Below are positions 1 to 8,234 of a DNA stretch of 42,963 nt, in pieces. The notes below the pieces were generated by a model. That model ran no database searches. It was not told the origin of the DNA and saw nothing but the letters and a program-made list of their open reading frames with translations. A program made the position numbers and the translations under genes. This stretch comes from Chromatiales bacterium (lineage in GTDB: Bacteria > Pseudomonadota > Gammaproteobacteria > Chromatiales > Chromatiaceae): the NCBI GenBank assembly GCA_030145425.1, contig JAQYVO010000242.1:1-42963 (forward strand), written 5' to 3'. Every line of letters begins with the position of its first letter. Within the stretch, counting starts at the first letter, position 1.

Positions 1-476
1 GGGCTTGATTGTTTACTCTGTACTATTCCGGCTGAAGCAGGACCAAGGCATTCTAGGGCCTGTTAACACTATGCGTACAGTCGGCGCGCGCAATTATATA
101 CCCTATAACACTGCTGTCCCATCAACTCACTCTCCCTCCAGTTCGTATCCTGTCAATCGATTTCAGGTGTAATCCAATATAAACCCGCAAAAAGCACTGA
201 ATTTACAGTGGATTCGGGATCCTTGGGCTCGGGATCGGGAGAAATACTACAGCCTGTCCTGGAAAGCGCATCGGGGGGCAGAATCGGATCCGGCATTCAC
301 TGCAGAGTAGATACCTGTCCCGGCACATCGCCGGGATTCCCGGATTGGCCCGGGTCAGGCAAAATAGCTGACACCAACCCGAAGGGACAGTCGGTCGCCA
401 CCCGGCTTGCCAGCTTCGTGGACCTTGGCGACCGTTATTCTTTCCTCCCAGACGACGACCTGGAGCGGGCCCCACA
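1..476. other. Leading stretch without a convincing gene
   Basis: I see no RNA gene, mobile element or clear promoter here. A plus-strand open frame (GTG at 208, stop at 480) overlaps the start of the cysteine desulfurase as ATGA. Its composition (Gly/Ser/Pro rich, no recognisable motif) is what a GC-rich random frame would give. It is not called as a gene, although the overlap means a short upstream coding sequence cannot be excluded. Confidence 0.4.
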
Positions 477-1622
477 ATGAGCATACCTGTCTATCTGGAC
501 TACAACGCAACCACGCCGGTCGACCCGGAGGTGGCGGATGCCATCGAACCTTACCTTTGGGGGCTCTACGGCAATCCCTCTTCCAGCCACGCTTTCGGAA
601 GGCGGGCCCGTGATGCAGTAGAGCATGCACGGGCACAGGTCGCGGCGCTGATCGGGGCGTGGCCGGACGAGATCATATTCACCGGCTGCGCCACCGAAGC
701 CAACAACCTGGCCATTCGTGGCGTGGCCCGCGCCCTGCGGGATAAGGGTCGACACCTGATCACCAGTTCGGTGGAACACCCTGCCGTCTCCCAACCGTGC
801 AAACGTCTGGAAGAGGATGGCTGGAAGGTATCGGTTGTGCCGGTGGATCGCTACGGCCGGGTCAATCCGGAGGATGTCGTCAATGCCATTCGGAACGATA
901 CGGTGCTGGTATCCATCATGCACGCCAATAATGAAGTGGGCACGATTCAACCCATTGAGGAGATCGCCGCCGCCACGCAACGACACGGTATCCTTCTGCA
1001 CACTGATGCGGCCCAATCCATCGGCAAAATCCCGGTGAATGTGGACATGCTTGGTGCCGATCTGCTCACCCTGGCAGGACACAAGTTCTACGCCACCAAG
1101 GGTGTGGGGGCACTCTATGTTCGGGAAGGAACGCCCATAGAACCCGTGCTCGTGGGCGCGGGACATGAACGGGGACTGCGACCGGGGACAGAAAACGTTC
1201 CGGCCATCGTCGGTCTCGGTAAAGCGGCAGAGCTCGCTTTGAAGAAAGACCGTGTGGATGCCTCCCGCCTCCTTGAACTGCGCGAGCGGCTGCACAAACT
1301 GCTGGAGCGGGGTATTCCGGGCCTGGAACTGAACGGCCACCGGTCGCAGCGCCTGCCCAACACCCTGAATCTCTCTTTTCCCGATACAGACGGCCGTGAA
1401 TTGCTGTTGATTGCTTCCGAGGCAGTAGCCGCCTCCGTGGGTTCCGCCTGTCATGAAGAGGGCGAGGCGGTAAGCGGCGTACTGGGCGCGATGGGTATTT
1501 CGGCGCACAGGGCGCGAGGCGCTCTGCGGCTGTCGCTGGGCATACCGTCAACCGGTGCGGAAGTGGAGCACGTAGCCGCCGTCTTGATCAATGCCTGGGT
1601 CAAACAACAGGGACGCCTGTAA
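477..1622 (+). CDS. Cysteine desulfurase (NifS/IscS family)
   Basis: This is a PLP-dependent cysteine desulfurase of 381 residues, which converts cysteine to alanine and passes persulfide sulfur to Fe-S cluster or thio-cofactor assembly. It begins with the family hallmark YLDYNATTP. It has the SSVEHPAV histidine (about H101), the HTDAAQ segment that contacts PLP, and the Schiff-base lysine in AGHKFYATKG (K203). The catalytic cysteine is in VGSACHEEG (C325), and the length is normal for the family. The usual GSACSSG loop is replaced by GSACHEEG, a variant seen in some NifS-like proteins, so assignment to NifS, IscS or another subgroup is left open. No isc or nif partner gene is adjacent. The start is the ATG at 477, which has only a weak GGAG upstream. 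Confidence 0.93.
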   Translation: MSIPVYLDYNATTPVDPEVADAIEPYLWGLYGNPSSSHAFGRRARDAVEHARAQVAALIGAWPDEIIFTGCATEANNLAIRGVARALRDKGRHLITSSVEHPAVSQPCKRLEEDGWKVSVVPVDRYGRVNPEDVVNAIRNDTVLVSIMHANNEVGTIQPIEEIAAATQRHGILLHTDAAQSIGKIPVNVDMLGADLLTLAGHKFYATKGVGALYVREGTPIEPVLVGAGHERGLRPGTENVPAIVGLGKAAELALKKDRVDASRLLELRERLHKLLERGIPGLELNGHRSQRLPNTLNLSFPDTDGRELLLIASEAVAASVGSACHEEGEAVSGVLGAMGISAHRARGALRLSLGIPSTGAEVEHVAAVLINAWVKQQGRL

Positions 1623-1844
1623 CTACCGCGAAAATCACGGCAGCACATCCAGCCAATAAGAATCCCTCCCGGCGCACAGCACCCAGGGCCCACAAGCCGG
1701 ATAACTTCCATTGGCAGACCCGCTCCGGGGTACTTTACGAGCTACCCTTGGGGCTCAAGCATGAATTTGCCAGGGGCAACGCATGTCGGGCACCCGCCTG
1801 GGCAAGTTGTCCCGAAATTAAATAAACTCTCAAAGGTAACGACA

Positions 1845-1850
1845 TATAAT
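1845..1850 (+). promoter_or_regulatory. Candidate -10 box TATAAT
   Basis: A consensus TATAAT lies in an AT-rich patch about 75 bases before the zinc-ribbon start codon. No good -35 hexamer sits 16-18 bases upstream, so this is a tentative promoter. Confidence 0.35.
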
Positions 1851-1880
1851 ATATAGTAAAGTCGCGTGTGGTCACGTACC

Positions 1881-1900
1881 GCCCCAGTTGCATCTGGGGC
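1881..1900 (+). promoter_or_regulatory. Leader hairpin before the zinc-ribbon gene
   Basis: GCCCCAG and CTGGGGC pair perfectly (7 bp) around a six-base loop, 22 bases before the ATG at 1923. No T tract follows. It could be a leader structure that affects translation or RNA stability; this is inference from the sequence only. Confidence 0.4.
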
Positions 1901-1922
1901 CGGCCGTGTTTGCTGGAGCCTT

Positions 1923-2483
1923 ATGCAAGACATAAATACCGATAATGTCTGCCCATACTGCAGGAGGGAAATCAATCCTACCCCCCAGCAAAAGCAGGCC
2001 TGCCCGTTATGCGGTAACACCATCCATGTCCAGCGACTGTGCTGCGACAGGCGGAATGCGAAACGGCTGATGACCGATCAGCAGGCCGAGGAAGAAGAAA
2101 AAGAGTGGCGGGACTGGCGCGAAGAGCATCCGGACAGGGAAGAGGCCGAGAGGGAATCCCTCATCAGGAGCATTTCGGATTCTAATGATCCCCGGCAGTT
2201 GAAACTGTCCTATCTGCGACTGTTTCTCATAGCACGCAGATCCGGTGCAGATCCGATGCCGTTCAAAAGAAAGATCATCGAATACCAGATTCTGGAACAT
2301 AAAGACAACGCCCTGACTATGGCGGGTTTGCAGGTGGAAAAACCCGAGAATGACAAACGAACCGGGCCACAGTGCGATACCATGACAGGTCGGGTGTATT
2401 CGATCAAAGAAGCGTTGGAGGAGCGTCGTATTCCGTGCGGACCCGACTGTATCTGCTCCTGGGAGATCGTTTTCGACGATTAG
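1923..2483 (+). CDS. Zinc-ribbon hypothetical protein
   Basis: This is a 186-residue soluble protein without signal peptide or membrane segment. The N-terminus has two CxxC knuckles (CPYC and CPLC), a probable zinc ribbon, followed by CC in RLCCDRR. A highly charged Glu/Arg helical segment covers about residues 50-85. The C-terminus carries more cysteines (PQCDTMTGRVYS, then IPCGPDCICSW). Its spacing faintly recalls the cysteine-rich tail of phage Mu F-like proteins, but no phage gene is nearby. I chose the ATG at 1923 because the longer frame from 1866 adds a low-quality peptide and would include the leader hairpin. The function is unknown; nucleic-acid or metal binding is the most that can be inferred. 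Confidence 0.75.
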   Translation: MQDINTDNVCPYCRREINPTPQQKQACPLCGNTIHVQRLCCDRRNAKRLMTDQQAEEEEKEWRDWREEHPDREEAERESLIRSISDSNDPRQLKLSYLRLFLIARRSGADPMPFKRKIIEYQILEHKDNALTMAGLQVEKPENDKRTGPQCDTMTGRVYSIKEALEERRIPCGPDCICSWEIVFDD

Positions 2484-2924
2484 CGTACCTGGTCATCAGC
2501 CCTGTAACATTCAGAGCGCGCCTCTTACGAAAAAATATGGTCTGCCCCCTCCGTTACCCCTGCCCCCTGTAACTTCCTCCGTATTTTCCAGAACATCCAT
2601 CCTAAGTAATTACCGTTTTCGGCCGATATATAGAAGATACAAGGAATTAGCTGATTTTTACGTTGACAGACCGCCCATGAATGCAGTTTCCGGAGGCCCG
2701 TCCCGAATAAACACAAACCTGGCCCTGTTTAGGCCAGCTTCTGCCGATCATGGGTCAACTGGCCCTCCGGGAGATCGGTTCTTCCGAATAGCTGAATCCG
2801 CGGCTGGGGTCCGAGTTAGGCTCATTACGAGTCCAATGTCTCTGAATGATGACATCTCGATAGTTTGGCCCCCACATTCGATCTCAGGGGCATTTGGTTC
2901 TATGAAGCACTCCAAAGCATAAGC
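2484..2924. other. Intergenic region before the c-di-GMP protein
   Basis: No gene is seen. Bases 2502-2524 carry a copy of a short dispersed sequence that recurs near 38.6 kb. TTGACA occurs at 2663-2668 but no acceptable -10 follows at the normal spacing. The end of the region includes an in-frame extension (from 2865) of the next gene, which I consider non-coding. Confidence 0.45.
2502..2524 (+). repeat. Dispersed repeat, copy 1
   Basis: The sequence CCTGTAACATTCAGAGCGCG, continuing to 2524, matches the copy at 38616 at about 19 of 23 positions. Both copies lie a short distance downstream of a gene end, suggesting a small intergenic repeat family. Confidence 0.4.
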
Positions 2925-5024
2925 ATGGGTCTGAGAACCAAAATTCTGGTCTACTTCGGATTACTGGCTGTTATCGGCATCGGTAATCTGGGGCTCCTCT
3001 ACAAAGCGGAACTGGACGAGGAACTGCAACAGGATTGGATCACTCACACCAACCGGGTCATCAATGATGGTGGACGCCTTCTGGGGCACATAAGGGAAGC
3101 GGAGACAGGTCAGCGTGGATACCTGCTCACCGGAGAACCATCGTATCTGGAACCCTACGGCAATGGTATTGCCGGAGCGCAGAAAAATCTCTCAAGTCTC
3201 AAAGACCTGACTCAAGATAATATCGAGCAACAGTCACGTCTGAAACTCATCAAGATACTCATTGACCGAAAGTTCTCCGAGCTGAAAGAAACCGTTCAGT
3301 TGTCGGGCTGGAATAAGCAGCAACAGGCAATGAGCATCGTCAAGAGTGGTCAGGGTAAGAGAATTATGGATTCCATTCATGATTACATGAATGAATTTGA
3401 AAAAGAGGAGACGCGACTGCTTGAACTGAGGAAATCCGAGTTCAAGAGCAAGCAGCTGATTTTGAAAACGGTATTCCTGGTCGAGGTGCTATTATTGATT
3501 GCCCTGATTTTGATGGTCAATTTTCTGATACAGCGCAACCTGGTGAACCCCATCCTGCTTTTAAAGGATGGTCTCGAAAACCTATCTGATGACGAGGATT
3601 TTCAAGAAATCAAGGTATTAAGCAATGACGAACTGGGAAGTTTGACCAAAGCGTTCAATCATATGCACAAGGAGATTCGCGATCGCTCCAGGGAACTGAG
3701 CCAAAAGGCCCATTTCGATACGCTGACGAAACTGCCAAACCGGTTCCTGTCATTGGACCGGCTCTCCCAGTTACTGAGCGAAGCGCAGCGTAGCCAGGGA
3801 ATGGTCGCAGCCATGTTCCTGGATCTGGACGATTTCAAGAGGATAAACGATTCACTTGGGCATGAGACTGGTGACAAGCTGTTGCTGGAAGCCGGGAAGC
3901 GTCTCAGTAAGGTGGTTCGGACCGGAGATACGATCGGTCGTCTCGGCGGTGATGAATTTATTGTCTTGCTTGGGGGGCTCAGGGAAGGTGCCAATGCAGG
4001 TCTAGTGGCAGAAAGTCTACTCAATGAGTTCAGAATCCCATTCAAGATTGAAGGTCGTGAACTGATGCTCACGGCGAGTATTGGTATCGCGATCTATCCG
4101 CCGGATGGAAAGAACTGCTCGGAACTGCTGCGCAACGCCGATTCGGCAATGTATCATTCCAAGAAACTGGGAAGGAACACCTATTCCTACTACGGCGAGG
4201 CGATGAATCGCGAGGTATCACGTCGACTCGAACTCGAGGAGCAAATACACAGCGCGCTGGTTCGCGGCGAATTCAGCTTAGCCTACCAACCTCTGATCGA
4301 TATCAACAGTGGCAGGATCATCGGTGTGGAGGCTCTTTTGCGTTGGTCCAATCCGGCTCTGGGTAACATATCCCCCGTGGAGTTTATTCCCATCGCGGAG
4401 CAAACCGGCCTTATCGTACCAATTGGCCAATACGTACTGTTGGAGTCACTGGCACTGGTTAAGCGTATTCAACAAAAATTCGATCCTGGATTCCAGGTCT
4501 CCGTCAACCTGTCTCCACGCCAGTTCCAGGATCCCACGCTGGTGAACTTTGTTGCCAATGCCTTACGGCGGACTTCCGTTGCGGGGGCGTGCCTGAGTCT
4601 GGAGATTACCGAGGGCGTGCTGATGACTGGTCACCGCGATGTCGATGTCGCGCTTTCCAAGTTCGCCGAACTTGGCATAAAAATTTCAATGGATGATTTC
4701 GGTACCGGATACTCTTCACTCAGCTATCTGCGCCGCTACCCGTTCGACACGCTCAAGATCGACCGGAGTTTTATCAACGATATCACCGTCAGCTCGGCCG
4801 GTCGTGAATTAATCAAGGCCACCGTAACCATGGCGCATTCACTCAATCTGAATGTAGTTGCAGAAGGGGTTGAAACGGACGAACAACTCACTTTCCTCAA
4901 ATTCCTTGGTTGTGACAATGCCCAGGGATACCTGATGAGCAAGCCTCTCCCTGAAAAAGAATTGATTGGACTGCTTGGGCAGTCTGAGTTCTCGAACATC
5001 GATTTACAAGCCCGTAGTTCATAA
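2925..5024 (+). CDS. CHASE3-HAMP-GGDEF-EAL c-di-GMP turnover protein
   Basis: This is a 699-residue inner-membrane protein. TM1 is at about residues 6-24. A periplasmic CHASE3 sensor domain follows at about 30-175, with the signature EAETGQRGYLLTGE. TM2 is at about 180-203, a HAMP-like linker at 204-258, a GGDEF domain at about 262-425 and an EAL domain at about 435-690. The cyclase site is intact (GGDEF, 341-345), and an inhibitory I-site RxxD (R332-D335) lies exactly five residues before it. The phosphodiesterase site also looks intact: EALLRW, SVNLSPRQF, LEITEG, MDDFGTGYSS, LKIDRSF and AEGVET are all present. It could therefore make or degrade c-di-GMP. The ATG at 2925 places a basic residue pair directly before TM1; a start at 2865 would add 20 unlikely residues. 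Confidence 0.93.
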   Translation: MGLRTKILVYFGLLAVIGIGNLGLLYKAELDEELQQDWITHTNRVINDGGRLLGHIREAETGQRGYLLTGEPSYLEPYGNGIAGAQKNLSSLKDLTQDNIEQQSRLKLIKILIDRKFSELKETVQLSGWNKQQQAMSIVKSGQGKRIMDSIHDYMNEFEKEETRLLELRKSEFKSKQLILKTVFLVEVLLLIALILMVNFLIQRNLVNPILLLKDGLENLSDDEDFQEIKVLSNDELGSLTKAFNHMHKEIRDRSRELSQKAHFDTLTKLPNRFLSLDRLSQLLSEAQRSQGMVAAMFLDLDDFKRINDSLGHETGDKLLLEAGKRLSKVVRTGDTIGRLGGDEFIVLLGGLREGANAGLVAESLLNEFRIPFKIEGRELMLTASIGIAIYPPDGKNCSELLRNADSAMYHSKKLGRNTYSYYGEAMNREVSRRLELEEQIHSALVRGEFSLAYQPLIDINSGRIIGVEALLRWSNPALGNISPVEFIPIAEQTGLIVPIGQYVLLESLALVKRIQQKFDPGFQVSVNLSPRQFQDPTLVNFVANALRRTSVAGACLSLEITEGVLMTGHRDVDVALSKFAELGIKISMDDFGTGYSSLSYLRRYPFDTLKIDRSFINDITVSSAGRELIKATVTMAHSLNLNVVAEGVETDEQLTFLKFLGCDNAQGYLMSKPLPEKELIGLLGQSEFSNIDLQARSS

Positions 5025-5073
5025 AAACAACCAGCTCGCGGACGCCGAGCGGTTACTCCCACAATAATCGAAC

Positions 5074-5099
5074 AGCGGGAAGACTGCAGTTTTCCCGCT
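5074..5099 (+). terminator. Stem-loop after the GGDEF-EAL gene
   Basis: AGCGGGAA pairs with TTCCCGCT (8 bp) around a ten-base loop, 50 bases past the stop codon. No T run follows, so it is terminator-like rather than a textbook intrinsic terminator. Confidence 0.4.
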
Positions 5100-5113
5100 A
5101 AAAACCATCAAGA

Positions 5114-5131
5114 GAAAAACCACAGTTTTTC
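5114..5131 (+). terminator. A/T hairpin ending in a T run
   Basis: GAAAAAC pairs with GTTTTTC (7 bp, CACA loop). The T-rich right arm would place a U run at the end of the transcript on the plus strand, and the A run gives the same on the minus strand. Its GC content is low for a terminator. Confidence 0.3.
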
Positions 5132-5135
5132 ATAC

Positions 5136-5157
5136 CTAATCTTTGAAGAAAGATTAG
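5136..5157 (+). promoter_or_regulatory. Leader hairpin of the ParB-like gene
   Basis: CTAATCTTT and AAAGATTAG form a perfect 9-bp stem with a GAAG tetraloop, 70 bases before the start codon of the secreted ParB-like protein. It is the third hairpin in tandem. It may act as an RNA stability or thermosensing element, which is inference only. Confidence 0.4.
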
Positions 5158-5226
5158 TCTATCCTTAGTTCCAGTTTGTTCTTCAAATCCATTGCTGTTC
5201 CGCAAATTATACAAGGAGGTTACGCA

Positions 5227-6351
5227 ATGCGTCGGAAACAATCCCTGTTCCTGGGCTCCCTCGCCCTGTCGTTTTTTTTGGTTGGTGGGATCGAGGCTAA
5301 AGACAATGGCTTTGAGTTCAATTTTCCTGAAGGTATCGAAAACTGCGATCCCAACGCACCCTCGCCCACTTCTGACGGAACACCACTGGCTTCCGACAAG
5401 GTGGCCGACGCCACCCCCTGCAAAGTCTCCATCACAGAGGTCTATGTGACCCAAATGAGCGTGGGCAAGGCAGTAGCCCAGTGCAAGATGGTGAGCGTGG
5501 AAGAAGATGTGAATGACATTCTGGATGACTACAGTACAAAAAAGAGGGACAAGATCCAGGCACTGAACAACTATCTGTGGGAAGAGGGCAAGACTCAACG
5601 CAAGGTGCCCTTGATTATCGGTTTGGATGGGCGGTTCTATATTACCGATCACCACCATATGAGCTGGGCAGTGTGGGATTATGCCGACAGCCAGGGAATC
5701 AGCGATAAGGACAAAAAGGATATTATTCTCCAGGGTGTAATTGCCGCAAACTGGCAGGACAAGGCAGCCGAATCACTGCCCACCTTCTGGAACGCCATGG
5801 AAGATGCGGGCAAGGCCTGGTTCTATGATGAAAACGGCCAACCCATGGCAACTGAAACAAAGGAAAAGAAACGGGGCGGTTTTCCGGAGAATTTCGGTAA
5901 GATGAAAGACGATGTCTTCCGTTCTGTTTCCCGTTGGGAACGGGAGGCCTGCCTGTACCTCAAGACCGGAAAGGAGCAATGCTCGGGGAGTACCTTCGCC
6001 GGTTCCGACGGCAAGGCCAACCAGCAAATGTCGGACTTCATGGAGTTCCGCTGGGGCAACTACCTGCGCAATGTGATCAGCACCACTTGGGATAAGGATG
6101 ATCAGCCTTCCGCCAGAGACCTGGAAAGCCCCAAAAAACTGACAAAAATCTATAAGAAACTCATCCCCAGCATGTTCGACGATACCGCCATCGATGCCTA
6201 TTTCAATGCCCAGCCCGGTTGGGGAAATGCGGACAAGTATGGTCGAAACACGTCGATGGATGAGCACTATTGGAAGTTGGCTTTTGGCGATGAGACCGCT
6301 GACGGGGATGCCCTGAAATGCGAAATAGCTCCTGATCTGAGGTCTAATTAA
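5227..6351 (+). CDS. Secreted ParB-like (ParBc_2-type) protein
   Basis: This is a 374-residue exported protein. A signal peptide covers about residues 1-24 (MRRKQ, a hydrophobic core, then GGIEAKD). The central part resembles the putative ParB-like nuclease family PF08857: the segment VPLIIGLDGRFYITDHHHMS has the beta strand, DGxxYxTDHHH motif and following helix that I expect for it. The family is usually extracytoplasmic and its function is not established; it should not be read as a chromosome-partitioning protein. Cysteines in the mature part (ENCDPN, TPCKVS, AQCKM and later pairs) fit an oxidising compartment. An excellent ribosome site, AAGGAGGT at 5213-5220, lies seven bases before this ATG and settles the start. 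The gene is monocistronic. Confidence 0.75.
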   Translation: MRRKQSLFLGSLALSFFLVGGIEAKDNGFEFNFPEGIENCDPNAPSPTSDGTPLASDKVADATPCKVSITEVYVTQMSVGKAVAQCKMVSVEEDVNDILDDYSTKKRDKIQALNNYLWEEGKTQRKVPLIIGLDGRFYITDHHHMSWAVWDYADSQGISDKDKKDIILQGVIAANWQDKAAESLPTFWNAMEDAGKAWFYDENGQPMATETKEKKRGGFPENFGKMKDDVFRSVSRWEREACLYLKTGKEQCSGSTFAGSDGKANQQMSDFMEFRWGNYLRNVISTTWDKDDQPSARDLESPKKLTKIYKKLIPSMFDDTAIDAYFNAQPGWGNADKYGRNTSMDEHYWKLAFGDETADGDALKCEIAPDLRSN

Positions 6352-6359
6352 TAGTTGTT

Positions 6360-6377
6360 GGCCGAATAAATCCGGCC
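6360..6377. repeat. REP-like palindrome, copy 1
   Basis: GGCCGAATAAATCCGGCC followed by CTACA lies directly after the ParB-like gene stop. It is an imperfect version of the palindrome GGCCGAATGAATTCGGCC found at 38718. Confidence 0.6.
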
Positions 6378-6419
6378 CTACATTGGTGATCTATCTATTT
6401 GAGTTACCGGCGGAACTTT

Positions 6420-6437
6420 GGTCGAATTCATTCGACC
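6420..6437. repeat. REP-like palindrome, copy 2
   Basis: GGTCGAATTCATTCGACC is a hairpin with 8-bp arms and two central bases, flanked by TT and AA. The same 18 bases occur at 38795-38812. Confidence 0.65.
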
Positions 6438-6507
6438 AATTCGACTGGCAATTCCACGACAGTCAACGGGCCCGTGACCAAGTGTGTCAGCTCTATGAAA
6501 CATTCTG

Positions 6508-6516
6508 TGCTACATT
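6508..6516 (+). promoter_or_regulatory. Possible extended -10 of the phosphatase operon
   Basis: TGCTACATT fits TGn plus a loose -10 hexamer, about 180 bases before the phosphatase start. There is no convincing -35. A similar TGTGCTAT element precedes the kinase gene at 9030. Confidence 0.22.
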
Positions 6517-6694
6517 TTAGTTAGACAGGGGAAAATTTTCTGTAGAGGTGAGCTGATTGCCCGGCACGCTTTAGAATCTTTGGCCTTTCTCCAATCCCCA
6601 AGCAGTTTGTTTGCAGGTTGCGGGGTCTCATTGGAGAGCCGGCACTGGGCATCCGCACAATATCAACAGGCACTGGCGGGCAGGGAAATCTGAG

Positions 6695-7498
6695 ATGCAA
6701 AATACCCAGGGTGTGGAAATATCCAGCCTCTCCGATATAGGCCGGGCGCGCTCGGAGAATCAGGACAGCATTCTCGTCGACCCTGAGCACGGTCTTTTTA
6801 TACTTGCCGATGGTGCGGGTGGTGGGCAGGGAGGGGGTACCGCCAGCCGCCTGACCGTAGACAACATGGCGGCTGCCCTGAAACCAGCACATCGCAAGTT
6901 GCCGCGCTTCCCTTTCTGGAACAGTAAATCCCGAATTCCCCGGCTGACCCGATTTCTGTGTGATGCTGCCCAGGCCGCCAACCAGGCAGTCTGGGATCGT
7001 GCGGCGGCAGTTCCCGATCTGGCCGGCATGGCATCCACGCTGGTTGCCGGTGTGATCGATGTGCACCGATGTATCTCCATCACGGCGGGGGATTCCCGCA
7101 TCTACCGTTTTCACGACAGCCGTCTGGAGCAGATTTCCCTGGACCACAGCCTCTCTCGGTCCCTCATCGATCAGGGATTCTTCTCAGAGGGGGACAGCGG
7201 TGCCGCCAAATACCGGAACGTGCTCACACATGCCGTGGGAATGCAGGACAATATCGAGGTATCGACGTATGATTTCCCGGTAGAAGATAATGATCTGATA
7301 CTGGTCTGTTCGGACGGCCTGACAAACATGGTATCAGACGAAAACATCGCATCGATTCTGTCAACAGCCGGCCCGCTGGAAGATAAGGTCGAAGCGTTGG
7401 TCAGAAATGCCAATGACGCCGGCGGGCTCGATAACATTTCGGTCGTATTGGCACGACGCAACAACCCTGCCTCGTTCTGGTCCCGGTTGTTGGGTTAG
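6695..7498 (+). CDS. PP2C-family Ser/Thr protein phosphatase (PppA/Stp-like)
   Basis: This is a 267-residue metal-dependent phosphatase that removes phosphate from Ser/Thr residues; here it is the likely counter-enzyme of the kinase encoded at 9121. Motifs in order are GRARSENQDS (D24), FILADGAGGGQGG (the usual ADGMGG with Met replaced by Ala, D39), MASTLVAGV, GDSRIYR, CSDGLTNMV and GGLDNISVV, which together supply the metal ligands. After the fold it ends in an aromatic tail, NPASFWSRLLG, similar to the tail of the following FHA protein. The ATG at 6695 lies just before the usual N-terminal strand; the longer frame from 6611 adds an Arg/His/Gly-rich peptide. It lies 31 bases before the FHA gene, so the two are probably co-transcribed. 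It corresponds in role to PppA of the T6SS threonine-phosphorylation pathway. Confidence 0.9.
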   Translation: MQNTQGVEISSLSDIGRARSENQDSILVDPEHGLFILADGAGGGQGGGTASRLTVDNMAAALKPAHRKLPRFPFWNSKSRIPRLTRFLCDAAQAANQAVWDRAAAVPDLAGMASTLVAGVIDVHRCISITAGDSRIYRFHDSRLEQISLDHSLSRSLIDQGFFSEGDSGAAKYRNVLTHAVGMQDNIEVSTYDFPVEDNDLILVCSDGLTNMVSDENIASILSTAGPLEDKVEALVRNANDAGGLDNISVVLARRNNPASFWSRLLG

Positions 7499-7529
7499 AG
7501 ATTTACTACCCAGTGAGGATAGATTTTCC

Positions 7530-8054
7530 ATGCCGAAACTACAACTAATAGAAGATAATAAAACGGTCTCCTCATTCGACCTTTCCGATGGGGAAATCAT
7601 GATCGGACGGGATGACCAATGCGAAATCCCCCTGGATGACGAAGCCATAAGCCGCCAGCATGTCCGTATTTTCACCCTGATGGGCGATGCCTTCCTCGAG
7701 GACATGGGGAGCAGCAACGGTACCTATGTGAACGGGCAACTTTCCCGGAAATGCGCGCTGAACGACGGTGACGTGATCCAGATAGGCAAAAAGGAACTCA
7801 GATTCTCCCATCCGCCGGAAGCCCGGCAGGCCGGACAGAACACCGTGGACCTGGATGCGACACAGATCATCCCCCCCGGGGAATTCGGTCCTGAAACCAA
7901 GGCTGTCAAGCAGGAAAAACGTTCCCGGGAAGGCATCTCGCCGGTAATATTAGCCGCTCGGGAAACCACAAAACCTGAGGTCAAACAAAGGGTTCGAGGC
8001 AGACAAACTGAATCCCGGGGATTCTGGGGCTGGCTTCGAAGGCTTTTCTCCTGA
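7530..8054 (+). CDS. FHA-domain protein
   Basis: This is a 174-residue protein with one forkhead-associated domain at about residues 5-95, which binds phosphothreonine peptides. The motifs are MIGRDDQCEI, AISRQHVRI and SSNGTYVNG, so the phosphothreonine-contacting Arg, Ser, His and Asn are present. The domain is followed by TVDLDATQIIPPGE; a very similar DPNATRISPP stretch occurs in the linker of the kinase encoded at 9121, suggesting phosphosites or FHA docking sites. The remainder is a basic, low-complexity region ending in RGFWGWLRRLFS, an amphipathic aromatic tail that could touch the membrane. It is the likely substrate or adaptor of the kinase, in the role of Fha in T6SS. The start follows GTGAGGAT; the longer frame from 7407 overlaps the phosphatase gene. 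Confidence 0.9.
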   Translation: MPKLQLIEDNKTVSSFDLSDGEIMIGRDDQCEIPLDDEAISRQHVRIFTLMGDAFLEDMGSSNGTYVNGQLSRKCALNDGDVIQIGKKELRFSHPPEARQAGQNTVDLDATQIIPPGEFGPETKAVKQEKRSREGISPVILAARETTKPEVKQRVRGRQTESRGFWGWLRRLFS

Positions 8055-8234
8055 GGAACCCCTGATAAAGCCAATCCAGCGATATTGCAGACCGATTAAC
8101 GGAACCTGAACTAAATCGGTGGCATCAGAGGGACGCATTGATTTCAGATAACCCAGACATGCTATGTTTTTAGCAGGCTGGCTGCAGATTCAAATATTAC
8201 TCAACTGGTTTATAACAGAGCGCAGAAAGCTATC

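Larger units (their letters stand above)
1623..1922. other. Intergenic leader of the zinc-ribbon gene
   Basis: There is no gene here. The stretch turns AT-rich around 1815-1860 and holds a consensus -10 box and a perfect leader hairpin, listed separately. Confidence 0.5.
6352..6694. other. Intergenic region with REP-like palindromes
   Basis: No gene is seen. The first 90 bases carry two REP-like palindromes, listed separately. The remainder is the leader of the phosphatase gene and contains a possible extended -10 element. Confidence 0.5.

Noticed and set aside
208-480. Plus-strand frame of 90 codons overlapping the desulfurase start as ATGA
   Set aside because: GTG start without ribosome site, low-complexity Gly/Ser/Pro composition and no motif. 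The stop overlap alone is not enough.
435-1508. Minus-strand open frame of 357 codons opposite the cysteine desulfurase
   Set aside because: It is the shadow of a gene with an intact active site and has no motif of its own.
5227-6351. Chromosome partitioning protein ParB
   Set aside because: The protein has a signal peptide, lacks the helix-turn-helix of ParB, and has no ParA partner.
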